NCBI GenBank assembly: GCA_020444165.1
Contig: JAHLLK010000017.1
Location: 24,527 to 88,526 of the forward strand
Source: Deltaproteobacteria bacterium
GTDB lineage: Bacteria; Desulfobacterota; Desulfarculia; Desulfarculales; Desulfarculaceae
Reading direction: 5' to 3'
Length of the DNA stretch: 64,000 bases
Below are positions 35,907 to 44,762 of this stretch, piece by piece. Under the pieces are notes generated by a model. It did no database searches, was not told where the DNA came from, and saw only the letters and a list, made by a program, of their open reading frames with translations. The first letter of the stretch is position 1. Each line of letters starts with the position of its first letter. Made by a program: the position numbers and the translations under genes.

Positions 35907-38279
35907 TTGCCGCAAACCACGAAACGAAAGATTTCCCAGGCGGTCGCCGGGTTGGGGATTTTGCTCCTGGCCACGGCCGCGGGCGGCGCAGCCACCCCTC
36001 CGGACCAGGGCGCCTTCACCGGCTCCCAGAGCTGCCGGGAGTGCCACGAGAAGTTCTACCGGCTCTGGGCGCCCTCGCACCACGGCCGCGCCATGCAGGC
36101 CTATTCCGACGAGTTCGCCGCGGCCAACCTGACCCCCATGCCCGCCGCGTTGACCATCCAGGGCGTCCGCTACCAGGCCCAGACCGGCCCGGGCCAGGGC
36201 TGGCTCCTGGCCACGGAAAAGGGCCAGAAAACCCGCCTGCCCATCCAGCACGCCCTGGGGGGCAAGAACATCTTCTACTTCCTCACCCCGCTGGCGGCCG
36301 GCCGGCTGCAAACCCTGCCCCTGGCCTATGACCTGCACCGGAAAGAGTGGTTCGACACGGCCAAGAGCGGGCTCCGCCACGCCGGCGACCAGCCGGTGGA
36401 CTGGCGGGACAGCACCTACACCTTCAACACCTCCTGCCACGGCTGCCACGTGAGCCAGTACCGCCAGAACTACGACCCCGCCACCCGCACCTACCACACC
36501 ACCTGGCGGGAGCCGGGCATCAACTGCGAGACCTGCCACGGCCCGGGCGAGGCCCATATCCGGGTCTGCCGGGCCGCGCCCCAGGGCCAGCCGCCCCAGG
36601 ACCTGCGCATCACCCGGGGTGGGCGGAGCTTCACCGCCCGGCAGAACAACGACACCTGCGCCACCTGCCACGCCAAGGCCATCCCCCTCACCCGGAGCTT
36701 CGCGCCCGGGGACAATTTCTGGGATCATTTCGACCTGGCCCTCCTGGACCACGCGGACTACTATCCGGACGGCCGGGACCTGGGGGAGAATTACACCCTC
36801 ACCTCCTGGCTGCTCTCCCCCTGCGTGCGGGCCGGAGGGCTCTCTTGCCTGCACTGCCACACCTCCAGCGGCCGCTTCCGTCAGAAGGACCAGCCCCAGA
36901 CGGCCTGCCTGCCCTGCCACGCCGCGCGAGTGACCGCGGCCGCGGCCCACAGCCACCATAAACCCGGCCAAAAATCCAGCCAGGGCGCGCCCACTTGCGT
37001 GTCCTGCCACATGCCCCAGACCAGTTTCGCCCGCATGCACCGCAGTGATCACTCCATGCTGCCCCCCACCCCGGCGGCCACCCGGCAGTTCGGCTCGCCC
37101 AACGCCTGCCAAAACTGCCACCGCGAAAAGGACGCGGCCTGGGCCGACCGGCAGGTGCGCCGCTGGCACCAGGAGGACTATCAGGCCCCGATCCTGGCCC
37201 GGGCCGGGCTGGTGGCCGCGGCCCGGGAGCGCGACTGGTCACGCCTGCCGGAGATGCTGGCCTATGTGGCGCGCCAGGACCGGGACCCGGTGTTTGCCGC
37301 CTCGCTGCTCCGGCTGTTGGGGGCTTGCCCCCAGGAGGCGAAATGGCCCGCCTTCCTGGCCGCCGCCGGCGACCCCCATCCCCTGGTGCGGGCCACGGCC
37401 CTGGCCGGGTTGCAGGATCACCCCGCACCGGAGGTGGCCCCCCTGGCCCTCACGGCCCTGAACGACCCCACCCGCCTGGTGCGGCTCCGGGCCGCCCAGG
37501 CCCTGCACGGCCGCCCCGCGGCGGGCTGGCCTCTCAAGGTGCGGCAGCGCCTGGCCGCGGTGGACCAGGAACTTTTGGCCTCGCTCCTGGCCCGGCCCGA
37601 CACCTGGCACGCCAATTACAACGCGGGCAACTTTTACCTGGAGCAAGGCCAGATGGACCAGGCAGCGGCCTATTTCGAGACCGCGCTCGCCCTGGAGCCC
37701 CGGGCTTTGCCGCCCCTGGTGAACCTGGCCCTGACCGAGGCCCGCCGGGGCCACCCGGACCAGGCCCGGCAGCGCCTGGAACAGGCCCTGGCCGTGGACC
37801 CCAAAAGCGCGCCGGCCCACTACAACCTGGGGCTGCTGTTGGCCGAACAGGACCAGGCGGCCCTGGCTGCGGAACACTTGCGGGCCGCCCTGCAAGCCGA
37901 CCCCCAGATGGCGCCGGCCGCCTTCAACCTGGGGCTCTTGTTGGCCAAGCAGGACCCGGCGGCCGCCCGGCGGCTTTGCCAGCAGGCCTATGAGCTGTCG
38001 CCCAACCCGCGCTACGGCTTTACCTTGGCCTGGCTGGAGAGCCAGGGCGGCGACACGGCCGGGGCGGTGCGCCAACTTGGGGAGGTCATGGCCACCTGGC
38101 CGGGCTATGCCGACGCCCCCCTCCTGCTGGCCGAGATCCACGCCCAGGCCGGCCGGCTGGGAGCCGCCCGAGAAGTGCTCGCCCAGGCCCTGGCCACGGG
38201 CGCCCTGTCGCCCCGGGACCAGCAACGCCTGGCCGGGCAGTTGGCCCGGTTGAGCGCCGAACGGGCCCCCACGCCCTGA
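35907..38279 (+). CDS. octahaem c-type cytochrome fused to HEAT and TPR repeats
   Basis: A 790-residue protein has a hydrophobic N-terminal signal or anchor (AVAGLGILLLATAAGG). Eight CxxCH haem sites follow within the first 400 residues: CRECH, CHGCH, CETCH, CATCH, CLHCH, CLPCH, CVSCH and CQNCH. A short HEAT-like region around 430-520 and tetratricopeptide repeats from about 570 to 770 (WHANYNAGNFYLEQGQMDQAAAYFETALALEP, then PAHYNLGLLLAEQDQAALA) complete it. Such proteins carry electrons in the periplasm, with TPR for partner binding. The start chosen is TTG at 35907 with GGGGGAG seven bases upstream; GTG at 35877, three bases after the phosphatase stop, is an alternative. Confidence 0.88.
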   Translation: MPQTTKRKISQAVAGLGILLLATAAGGAATPPDQGAFTGSQSCRECHEKFYRLWAPSHHGRAMQAYSDEFAAANLTPMPAALTIQGVRYQAQTGPGQGWLLATEKGQKTRLPIQHALGGKNIFYFLTPLAAGRLQTLPLAYDLHRKEWFDTAKSGLRHAGDQPVDWRDSTYTFNTSCHGCHVSQYRQNYDPATRTYHTTWREPGINCETCHGPGEAHIRVCRAAPQGQPPQDLRITRGGRSFTARQNNDTCATCHAKAIPLTRSFAPGDNFWDHFDLALLDHADYYPDGRDLGENYTLTSWLLSPCVRAGGLSCLHCHTSSGRFRQKDQPQTACLPCHAARVTAAAAHSHHKPGQKSSQGAPTCVSCHMPQTSFARMHRSDHSMLPPTPAATRQFGSPNACQNCHREKDAAWADRQVRRWHQEDYQAPILARAGLVAAARERDWSRLPEMLAYVARQDRDPVFAASLLRLLGACPQEAKWPAFLAAAGDPHPLVRATALAGLQDHPAPEVAPLALTALNDPTRLVRLRAAQALHGRPAAGWPLKVRQRLAAVDQELLASLLARPDTWHANYNAGNFYLEQGQMDQAAAYFETALALEPRALPPLVNLALTEARRGHPDQARQRLEQALAVDPKSAPAHYNLGLLLAEQDQAALAAEHLRAALQADPQMAPAAFNLGLLLAKQDPAAARRLCQQAYELSPNPRYGFTLAWLESQGGDTAGAVRQLGEVMATWPGYADAPLLLAEIHAQAGRLGAAREVLAQALATGALSPRDQQRLAGQLARLSAERAPTP

Positions 38280-38458
38280 ACCCGGCCTGGGGAAAGCAAA
38301 CTTGGTCTGTCCGCATGGAATGGCGGCTTGCCCGCCAAACAGCCTATAGTAAAGCCAGCCCGCCCCCTGGCTTGCCGTGCAAGATGCTGTGCCCAGGAGC
38401 CTGTCGGAGCCCTCGGGTCCACCGGCTCTTGGCCACGGTTTGGTAGGGAGGGTGGTGC

Positions 38459-39238
38459 ATGGATTACCACGTTTTGCTGGCGCTGTTGGCGCCCCTGCTG
38501 GGCGGCGGCATAGTCCTGTGCCTGGAGCTTGGCTACCGCCTGGGACGGCGGGGGGCCCAAAAGGCCCACGAAGCGGAGAAGACCGGCATCGGGGTCATCG
38601 ACGCCGCGGTGTTCGGCCTTTTGGGCCTGATCCTGGCCTTGACCATCGGGGGCTCGGTCTCCCGCCTGGACCACCGCCGCCAGTTGATCCTGCAGGAAAC
38701 CCTGGCCGTGGGCACGGCCTACCAGCGGCTGGACATCCTGGCCCCGACCGACCGCACCGCCCTGCAAGGCCTGTTCAAGGAGTATCTGGGTTCGCGCCTC
38801 CAGCTTTACCGGCTTTTGCCGGAGGATGTGGCGGCGGCCAAGGCTGAGCTGGCCAAAAGCGAGGCCCTGGCCGGTAAGATCTGGTCCGCGGCGGTGACCG
38901 CGGCCAAGGCGGCGGCTCCCCAGCCGGCGGTGATGCTGCTCCTGCCCGCCCTGAACCAGATGTTCGACGTGGCCACCGAGCGCACCCGCTACTTCTACAT
39001 CCATCTGCCCCCGGCCTTCATAGCCATCCTGATGGTGACGGCCTGGGCCTGCTCCGTGTTGGCCGGCTACTCGCTGTACAATCCGCGGGGGCGGAACTTC
39101 ATCCACATGGCCGTCTTCGCGGTGGTGATCACCGCCGCCTTCAGCCTGATCATGGATCTGGATTATCCCCGCCTGGGTCTGATCACCTTGCGGGACATGG
39201 ACCAGGGGCTGTTGGAGCTGTGGCAGAGCTTAAGATAG
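38459..39238 (+). CDS. bestrophin-like (DUF4239) membrane protein
   Basis: A 259-residue protein has a membrane helix at the N-terminus (VLLALLAPLLGGGIVLCLEL), a second at about 50-65 (AAVFGLLGLILALTIGGSV), and two more near the C-terminus (FIAILMVTAWACSVLAGYS, AVFAVVITAAFSLIMDLDYP). The strongly conserved pattern FGLLGLILALTIGGSVSRLDHRRQLILQET-GT-AYQRLD is diagnostic of the DUF4239 bestrophin-like family. Function is unknown; channels have been proposed. It is separated from the cytochrome by about 180 bases and ends 18 bases before the convergent cyclase gene. Confidence 0.85.
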   Translation: MDYHVLLALLAPLLGGGIVLCLELGYRLGRRGAQKAHEAEKTGIGVIDAAVFGLLGLILALTIGGSVSRLDHRRQLILQETLAVGTAYQRLDILAPTDRTALQGLFKEYLGSRLQLYRLLPEDVAAAKAELAKSEALAGKIWSAAVTAAKAAAPQPAVMLLLPALNQMFDVATERTRYFYIHLPPAFIAILMVTAWACSVLAGYSLYNPRGRNFIHMAVFAVVITAAFSLIMDLDYPRLGLITLRDMDQGLLELWQSLR

Positions 39239-39256
39239 GAGCGACGGGCGGGGTTT

Positions 39257-40012
39257 TCAGGCGGCCAGCACCGCGCCGTCGCGGCCCTGCTCCTTGGCCT
39301 GGTACAGGGCCTGGTCCGCCGCGGCCAACAAGGGCCCCAGCTCCAGGCCGTGCTCCTGGCTGCAGGCGGCGCCGATGCTCACCGTCACCTGGGGCAGGCC
39401 GTCCGCGGCCGCCCGCCAGGTTTCCGCCAACTGATCCCGCAGCCGCCCGCAGAACCTGAGGGCCTCGGCCCCTGCGGTGTGGGGCAACAGGAGCACGAAC
39501 TCCTCGCCGCCGTAGCGGGCCAAGAGGTCGGTGCCGCGGACGACGCTGGCCAGGGTGGCGGCCGTGCGGCGCAGCACCTCGTCGCCGGCCAGGTGGCCGA
39601 AGCGGTCGTTGACCGCCTTGAAATGGTCCAGGTCCAGGAGGAGCGCGGTGACCGGATGGCCGTGCCGCCGGGCCAGGGCCAGCATCTGTTCGGCCGTGTC
39701 GAAGAAATGGCGGCGGTTGTTCAGGCCGGTGAGGGCGTCGGTGCGGGAGAGATCCTCGATTCTCCGTTTGGCGGTTTCCAGTTCGAAGAGCACCTTGCTG
39801 TGCCAGTAGGACAGGAAGGGCACCAGGCAAAGCGGCACACTCACGGCCACGAACAAACCGCGCGCAAAATCCGGCTGGGGGGTCAGGATTTCCAAGCCCA
39901 CGGTAACCGCGACCGAAAGCCCCACCGAAAGCAGGGTCACCGTGGCCACGGCCCTGCGGAGGTATCTTCCGCGGGGCATCTCCGCCGGCGGGTGCATAAG
40001 GTACTTGAACAT
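39257..40012 (-). CDS. membrane diguanylate cyclase (GGDEF), first of tandem pair
   Basis: A 251-residue protein starts [22 protein letters not shown], matching the start of its neighbour; ATG at 40015 is also possible. Two hydrophobic segments at about 23-42 and 54-72 form a small membrane sensor. The GGDEF domain has [31 protein letters not shown] and the active site [11 protein letters not shown], with an inhibitory I-site RGTD five residues before it. It should make cyclic di-GMP and be feedback-inhibited. The adjacent gene is a close paralogue. Its end lies 18 bases from the convergent bestrophin-like gene. Confidence 0.92.
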   Translation of the reverse strand: MFKYLMHPPAEMPRGRYLRRAVATVTLLSVGLSVAVTVGLEILTPQPDFARGLFVAVSVPLCLVPFLSYWHSKVLFELETAKRRIEDLSRTDALTGLNNRRHFFDTAEQMLALARRHGHPVTALLLDLDHFKAVNDRFGHLAGDEVLRRTAATLASVVRGTDLLARYGGEEFVLLLPHTAGAEALRFCGRLRDQLAETWRAAADGLPQVTVSIGAACSQEHGLELGPLLAAADQALYQAKEQGRDGAVLAA

Positions 40013-40354
40013 CATCTTCTCGGGGCTCCGGCTCCGCTCTCTCCCGGCGGCGGCCCGGCGCGAGTACGTCCGCCCGGGGGGATCAGTCCTGGCCATTCAT
40101 GGGGTGCGGGCGGCTAAAGTGACAAAAGTAGGTTCTAGATTTGGCTATTTAGTCAATTCCTCCCGCTTTTTCAGGTGACCTTTTGTCCCCTGGAGCGGCC
40201 TGGTCGGCTGGCGGCCGGCCAGGCGACGGCCAAGTGACGGCCAAGTGACCACCAAAGGCGGGGACAAAACTGCGCCGAGGTTGGCGCCAAGTCCCGGGCG
40301 GAGCCGGCGGGCAGATGGCGCAGCCGGAGGCCCCGACTGCTTGAAAAATCGGGG
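40013..40354. other. intergenic region between the two cyclase genes
   Basis: The 342 bases contain an 11-base tandem duplication (40225-40246, GACGGCCAAGT twice). No gene or clear promoter is seen. It is likely the promoter region of the downstream cyclase. Confidence 0.35.
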
Positions 40355-41110
40355 CTAGGAGGCCAGCAAGGCCCCGTCGCGGCCCTGGTCCTTGGCCTGG
40401 TACAGGGCCCGGTCCGCCGCGGCTAGGAGCGGCTCCAGCTCCAAGCCGTGCTCCTGGCTGCAGGCAACGCCGATGCTCACCGTCACCGCAGGCAGTTCTT
40501 CCCCCACCGCCCGCCTTGCCTCCGCCAGGTCTTGGTGCAGGCGTTCGCAGAACCGGAGGGCCTCGCCCCCCGTGGTGTGGGATAAAAACAGCACGAACTC
40601 CTCGCCGCCGTAACGGGCCAGGATGTCGGTGCTCCGCGCCGCGCCGGACAGGGTGGCCGCGGTGCGGCGCAACACCTGATCGCCGGCCAGATGGCCGAAA
40701 CGGTCGTTGACCGCCTTGAAATGGTCCAGGTCCAGCAGCAGCACGGTGACCGGATAGCCGTGCCGCCGGGCCAGGGAAAGCATCTGCGCCGCCGCGTCGA
40801 AGAAATAGCGGCGATTGTACAGGCCGGTGAGGGCGTCGGTGCGGGAAAGCTCCTCGATCTTGCGCTTGGACGCCTCCAGCTCGAAGACCACCCGGCTATG
40901 GCCGAAGAACAGGGGAGGGACCAAGAGTCCGGGCACCGTCACGGCCATGAACAAACCGTGGCCGTAAATTTCTTCACCGGTCAGGTATTCCAAGGCCAAG
41001 GTGACGACCACGGAAAGGCCGATGGAGAGCAGGGTCATGAAAATCACCGCCCGGCAGACGTACTTTCCCCTGGGCATGCCTGGGGGCGGATGCATCAATT
41101 TACGGAACAT
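40355..41110 (-). CDS. membrane diguanylate cyclase (GGDEF), second of tandem pair
   Basis: A 251-residue protein closely resembles its neighbour along its entire length, including the unusual start MFRKLMHPPPGMPRGKYVCRAV and identical motifs [26 protein letters not shown] and [12 protein letters not shown], with I-site RSTD. Two hydrophobic segments again precede the catalytic domain. The differences lie mostly in the membrane part (YLTGEEIYGHGLFMA), which suggests different signals. It makes cyclic di-GMP. The pair arose by tandem duplication. Confidence 0.92.
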   Translation of the reverse strand: MFRKLMHPPPGMPRGKYVCRAVIFMTLLSIGLSVVVTLALEYLTGEEIYGHGLFMAVTVPGLLVPPLFFGHSRVVFELEASKRKIEELSRTDALTGLYNRRYFFDAAAQMLSLARRHGYPVTVLLLDLDHFKAVNDRFGHLAGDQVLRRTAATLSGAARSTDILARYGGEEFVLFLSHTTGGEALRFCERLHQDLAEARRAVGEELPAVTVSIGVACSQEHGLELEPLLAAADRALYQAKDQGRDGALLAS

Positions 41111-41151
41111 GGTCCCTCGCTGCCGGGGGTCCTACTCTGGCCGGGGCTCGT

Positions 41152-42477
41152 TCACTTCTCCGCGCTCACCCGGCGGGCCAGGGCGTTCATTTCGGCCATG
41201 ACCGCCGGCACGTCAAAGGTCCGCACCCGGCGGTCTTGCACCACCAGCCGGCCGTCCACGGCCACGTGGCGCACGTCGCCGGCCACCGCGGCGTAGACCA
41301 GGGCGCTGGCCGGATCGAACAAGGGGGTCAGGCGGGGGGAGGCGCCGTCCAGGACCATGAGGTCGGCCCGGTAGCCGGGGGCCAGGGCGCCCACCAGGCC
41401 ATCCAGGCCCAGGGCCGCCGCGCCGCCGGTCAGGGCCGTCTCCAGCACCGTGGCCGCGGGCAGCACGGCCGGGTCGTGGTGCAGGGTCTTGGCCAGGCGG
41501 GAAGCGGTGGCCATCTCCCCGAACATGCTGAGGTCGTTGTTGCTGGCCGGGCCGTCGGTGCCCAGGGCCACCTGGGCCCCGGCCGCCAACAGGGCGGCCA
41601 GGTCGCTGATGCCCGAGCCCAGCTTGGCGTTGGACTCCGGGCAGGCGATCACGGTCACCCCGCGCCGGGCCAGAAGCTCCATCTCGCCGGGCTCCAGCCA
41701 CACGCAGTGCACCGCGGCGGCCAGGCTCTCAAGCAGGCCCAATTTCTCCAACTGCCCCACCGGAGTCACCGAGTGGCGGTTCAGGCTCAGCGCCACCTCC
41801 TCCTGGGTCTCGGCCAGGTGGATGTGCCAGGGCACGTCCAGCTCCTGGGCCAGGGCGGCCACCCCGGTGAGGGTGCGGGCGGAACAGGTGTAGGTGCTGT
41901 GGGCGAACAGGGCCGGGCAGAGCAGCGGCGAGACCTCCTGCCAACGGCCCACGAAGTCCCGGGCCGCGGGGAGGGCCCGGGAGGGGTCGGGGAGCCCCGG
42001 GGCGGGGAAGTCGATGATGCCCTGGGCCACCACGGCCCGCTGCCCGGCCCGCAGATAGGCCCGGGCCGTGCCGTCCACGCAGAAGTAGGAGTCACATACC
42101 GTGGTGACTCCGCCCAAGAGCATCTCCGCCGCGGCCAAAAGGGTGGCCAGCTCGGTCATCTCCGGGGTGACCCAGGCGGCCTCGGCCGGGAAGATGTGCT
42201 CGTCCAGCCACTTGCCCAGGGGGAGATCATCGGCCAGGCCCCGGAACAGGGTCATGGCCCCGTGGCAGTGGGCGTTCACCAGCCCGGGGGCGATGAGCCC
42301 GCCGGCCGCGTCCAGCACCACCGCGTCCGGCCGGGCCGGCGGCGCCGCCTCTTCCTCGGCCGCGCCGGCGAAAATGATCTCGCCGCCCAGGGCGGCCAGG
42401 TAACCGCGGGGATAGAGGTCCCCCGAGGGACCGGTCCACAAGGGGCCGCCCTTGACGATGAAATCGGCCTGGTTCAC
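41152..42477 (-). CDS. amidohydrolase, MTA/SAH-deaminase-like (second copy)
   Basis: A 441-residue protein starts at a GTG overlapping the upstream stop (GTGA), so it is translated in coupling. The metal site is complete: NAHCHGAM, HIHLAET and GTDGPASNNDLSMFGEM, with an intermediate HCVWLEPGEMELLARRG. This matches the TRZ/ATZ group of deaminases acting on methylthioadenosine, S-adenosylhomocysteine or adenosine. It shares about half of its residues with the copy upstream by eye. In this operon with nucleoside phosphorylase it probably serves purine or methylthioadenosine salvage. Confidence 0.88.
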   Translation of the reverse strand: MNQADFIVKGGPLWTGPSGDLYPRGYLAALGGEIIFAGAAEEEAAPPARPDAVVLDAAGGLIAPGLVNAHCHGAMTLFRGLADDLPLGKWLDEHIFPAEAAWVTPEMTELATLLAAAEMLLGGVTTVCDSYFCVDGTARAYLRAGQRAVVAQGIIDFPAPGLPDPSRALPAARDFVGRWQEVSPLLCPALFAHSTYTCSARTLTGVAALAQELDVPWHIHLAETQEEVALSLNRHSVTPVGQLEKLGLLESLAAAVHCVWLEPGEMELLARRGVTVIACPESNAKLGSGISDLAALLAAGAQVALGTDGPASNNDLSMFGEMATASRLAKTLHHDPAVLPAATVLETALTGGAAALGLDGLVGALAPGYRADLMVLDGASPRLTPLFDPASALVYAAVAGDVRHVAVDGRLVVQDRRVRTFDVPAVMAEMNALARRVSAEK

Positions 42478-43790
42478 AAGTCCCTTCCCGTCAGTTGGCC
42501 GGCGGCCTCCCGGGCCCGGGCCAGGATGCGCGCCTCGTCCAGCAGCTCCAGGCGGCGGTCAGCCATGAGCACCTGGCCGTGGCAGACCGTGTGCAGCACA
42601 TCGGAGCCATCGGCGGCGTAGACCAGTTGGCCGGCCGGATGATACAGCGGCGTCAAATGGGGCTGGTTCGTGTCCACCACGATGAGATCGGCCAGGGCCC
42701 CGGGCCGCAGGAGGCCCAGTTCGCCCTCCCGGCCGAACACCCGGCCGGCCTCGCTGGTGGCCAGGGCCAAAACCCGCTCGGCCGGCGCCGCGGTGGGGTC
42801 CAGGCCGGCGGCCTTGGCCAGCTTGGCCGCGGTGTCCATCTCGCCCAGGAGGTCCAGGTTGTTGTTGCTGGCGCAGCCATCGGTGCCGAGCCCCACCTTG
42901 ACTCCGGCGTCCCACATGGCGGTCAGGGGCATGACCCCGCTGGCCAGCTTCATGTTGGACTCGGGGCAGTGGGCCACCCGCACCCCGGCCGCGGCCAGGG
43001 TGGCAATCTCCGCCTGGTCCAGGTCAATGGCGTGGTCCACCCACAGCCGACGGTTGACCAGGTCCAGGTCCTGGAGCACGGCCAGGGGCCGCCGGCCCCA
43101 TTTGGCCAGCACCTGGGCCGTTTCGCCGGGGCCCTCGGCCAGGTGGATGTTCAGGTCGGCCGCGTGCTCCGCCGCGATCTGGCCGGCCCGCTCCATCAGG
43201 GGCTGGGAGCAGGTGTACAGGGCGTGGGGCATCACCGCGGCCCGCACCCGGGGGTGGTCTTGCCAGGCGGCCAAAAGCTCCTCGGTGATCCGGTAGCCGT
43301 TCGGCAGCTCGCCGTAGGAGGGGCTGGGGAAGTCGTAGATCACCTCGCCCACCACGGCCCGCAGCCCGGCCTCGTCCGCCGCCCGGGCCACCTGGGAGGC
43401 GAAGAGGTACATGTCGCAGAAGCTGGTGCAGCCGCTCCTGATCATCTCCACCGCGGCCAAGAGCGCGCCCCAGTACACCGCCTCGGCGGTGAGCCGCGAC
43501 TCCACCGGGAAGATGTGCTGGGTCAGCCAGATATCCAGCGGCAGGTCATCGGCCAGGCCCCGGAGCAGGGTCATGGAGGCGTGGGTGTGGCAGTTGATGA
43601 GCCCCGGCAGGATCAACCCGCCGGCCGCGTCCAGACGCCGGGCCGCGGGGCCCTGGGGAGCCTCCGGCGCGTCGGCCGGGCCGCAGTAGGTGATGCGCGC
43701 GTCCTCCACCCAGACCAGGCCGTTGTCGATCACCGTGCCCGGCGGGTCCATGGTCAGGATGGTGCCGTTGTACAGGGCCAGTTGACCCAT
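42474..43790 (-). CDS. amidohydrolase, MTA/SAH-deaminase-like (first copy)
   Basis: A 438-residue protein starts MGQLALYNGTILTMD at an ATG just after the stop of the acyltransferase gene. Metal and substrate motifs are INCHTHASMTLLRGLADDLPL, NIHLAEGPGE, VDHAIDLDQAEIATLAAAGVRVAHCPESNMKL and GTDGCASNNNLDLLGEMDTAA. These are the standard residues of deaminases of methylthioadenosine and S-adenosylhomocysteine. The next gene is a paralogue overlapping by four bases. An upstream extension to 43877 overlaps the acyltransferase coding region and was rejected. Confidence 0.88.
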   Translation of the reverse strand: MGQLALYNGTILTMDPPGTVIDNGLVWVEDARITYCGPADAPEAPQGPAARRLDAAGGLILPGLINCHTHASMTLLRGLADDLPLDIWLTQHIFPVESRLTAEAVYWGALLAAVEMIRSGCTSFCDMYLFASQVARAADEAGLRAVVGEVIYDFPSPSYGELPNGYRITEELLAAWQDHPRVRAAVMPHALYTCSQPLMERAGQIAAEHAADLNIHLAEGPGETAQVLAKWGRRPLAVLQDLDLVNRRLWVDHAIDLDQAEIATLAAAGVRVAHCPESNMKLASGVMPLTAMWDAGVKVGLGTDGCASNNNLDLLGEMDTAAKLAKAAGLDPTAAPAERVLALATSEAGRVFGREGELGLLRPGALADLIVVDTNQPHLTPLYHPAGQLVYAADGSDVLHTVCHGQVLMADRRLELLDEARILARAREAAGQLTGRDL

Positions 43791-43792
43791 GG

Positions 43793-44722
43793 TCAATCTC
43801 TTTCGCGGGGAACCACCACCGGCACCGGGGCGGGGGGCAGGGCCAGTTGGCTGAGCATGCGGTCCTTCTCGGCCCACAGCTCGTTCAGCCAGGTCTGGAA
43901 CCGGGCCCGGTACTCCCCGTCTTCGGCGTAATTCCCCAAAAGATCCCGGGTCACCGGCAGGTGCTCCACCCGCACCTTCACCTCTGTGAGCTTGCCGGAG
44001 AGGAAGTGCCAGAACTTCACCGCGCCCTGAGGGTAGGAAATGGTCACGTTCAAAATGCTGTCCAACTGCTCACCCAATGCCCCCATCACCGTGGCCACGC
44101 CGCCGGCCTTGGGCCGGAGGAGCCGTGCGAAAGGCGACTCCTGGCGCTCCTGCTTGTGGGTGGTGAAACGGGTGCCCTCCACGAAGTTCATCACCGCGAT
44201 GGGAATGGACCTGAACTTGGCGCAGGCCTTTTGGGTGATCTCCAGGTCCTTGCCCTTGAGCCAGGGCTTCTTGGCCAGCTTGGCCGCGGAGTAGCGCTTC
44301 ATGAAGGGGAATTCCATGGCCCACCAGGCCAGGCCCAGGAAAGGCATCCAGATGAGCCCCTGCTTGATGAAGAACTTCAGCATGGGAATCTTGCGGTGAA
44401 ACACGTACTGCAAGACCAGGATGTCCACCCAGGACTGATGGTTGGACATCACCAGATACCAGCCCCGCCGCCGGAGCCCCTCCAACCCCTGCACGTCCCA
44501 GGTGGTGGGTTGGGTGAGGTTTTGGTGCCAGCGGTTCACGGCCACCCAGCCGTCGGCCATGCCGTTCAAGGCGCGGGCGGTGAGGCGGCGCCAGGCGGGG
44601 ATGGGCACCACGAGCTTGCTCAAGGCGGTGATCATGACCAGGGGGAACCAGAACAAGGTGTTGCCCAGGTAGAGAACCAAGCTGAGGATGCCGCGCAAGG
44701 CGGAAATGAGTTGTTGGAGCAT
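43793..44722 (-). CDS. PlsC-family acyltransferase (YihG-like)
   Basis: A 309-residue protein starts MLQQLISALRGILSL at an ATG with GGAAAG seven bases upstream. An N-terminal membrane segment (VLYLGNTLFWFPLVMITALS) is followed by the catalytic motif NHQSWVD (HX4D), then MKFFIKQGLIWMPFLGLAWW, and the binding motif VEGTRF. It transfers acyl groups to lysophosphatidic acid or a similar lipid at the inner membrane; YihG-like members are larger than plain PlsC. It is oddly placed between a nucleoside phosphorylase and deaminases. Extension to 45103 would overlap the phosphorylase and was rejected. Confidence 0.88.
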   Translation of the reverse strand: MLQQLISALRGILSLVLYLGNTLFWFPLVMITALSKLVVPIPAWRRLTARALNGMADGWVAVNRWHQNLTQPTTWDVQGLEGLRRRGWYLVMSNHQSWVDILVLQYVFHRKIPMLKFFIKQGLIWMPFLGLAWWAMEFPFMKRYSAAKLAKKPWLKGKDLEITQKACAKFRSIPIAVMNFVEGTRFTTHKQERQESPFARLLRPKAGGVATVMGALGEQLDSILNVTISYPQGAVKFWHFLSGKLTEVKVRVEHLPVTRDLLGNYAEDGEYRARFQTWLNELWAEKDRMLSQLALPPAPVPVVVPRERD

Positions 44723-44762
44723 GGTGGATCTTTCCGGAAAAAGGGGGCCAGCCGCCCCGGAT

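Noticed and set aside
40225..40246. 11-base tandem duplication as an iteron or origin
   Set aside because: Only two units and no further repeats or DnaA-box-like sequence; most likely incidental.
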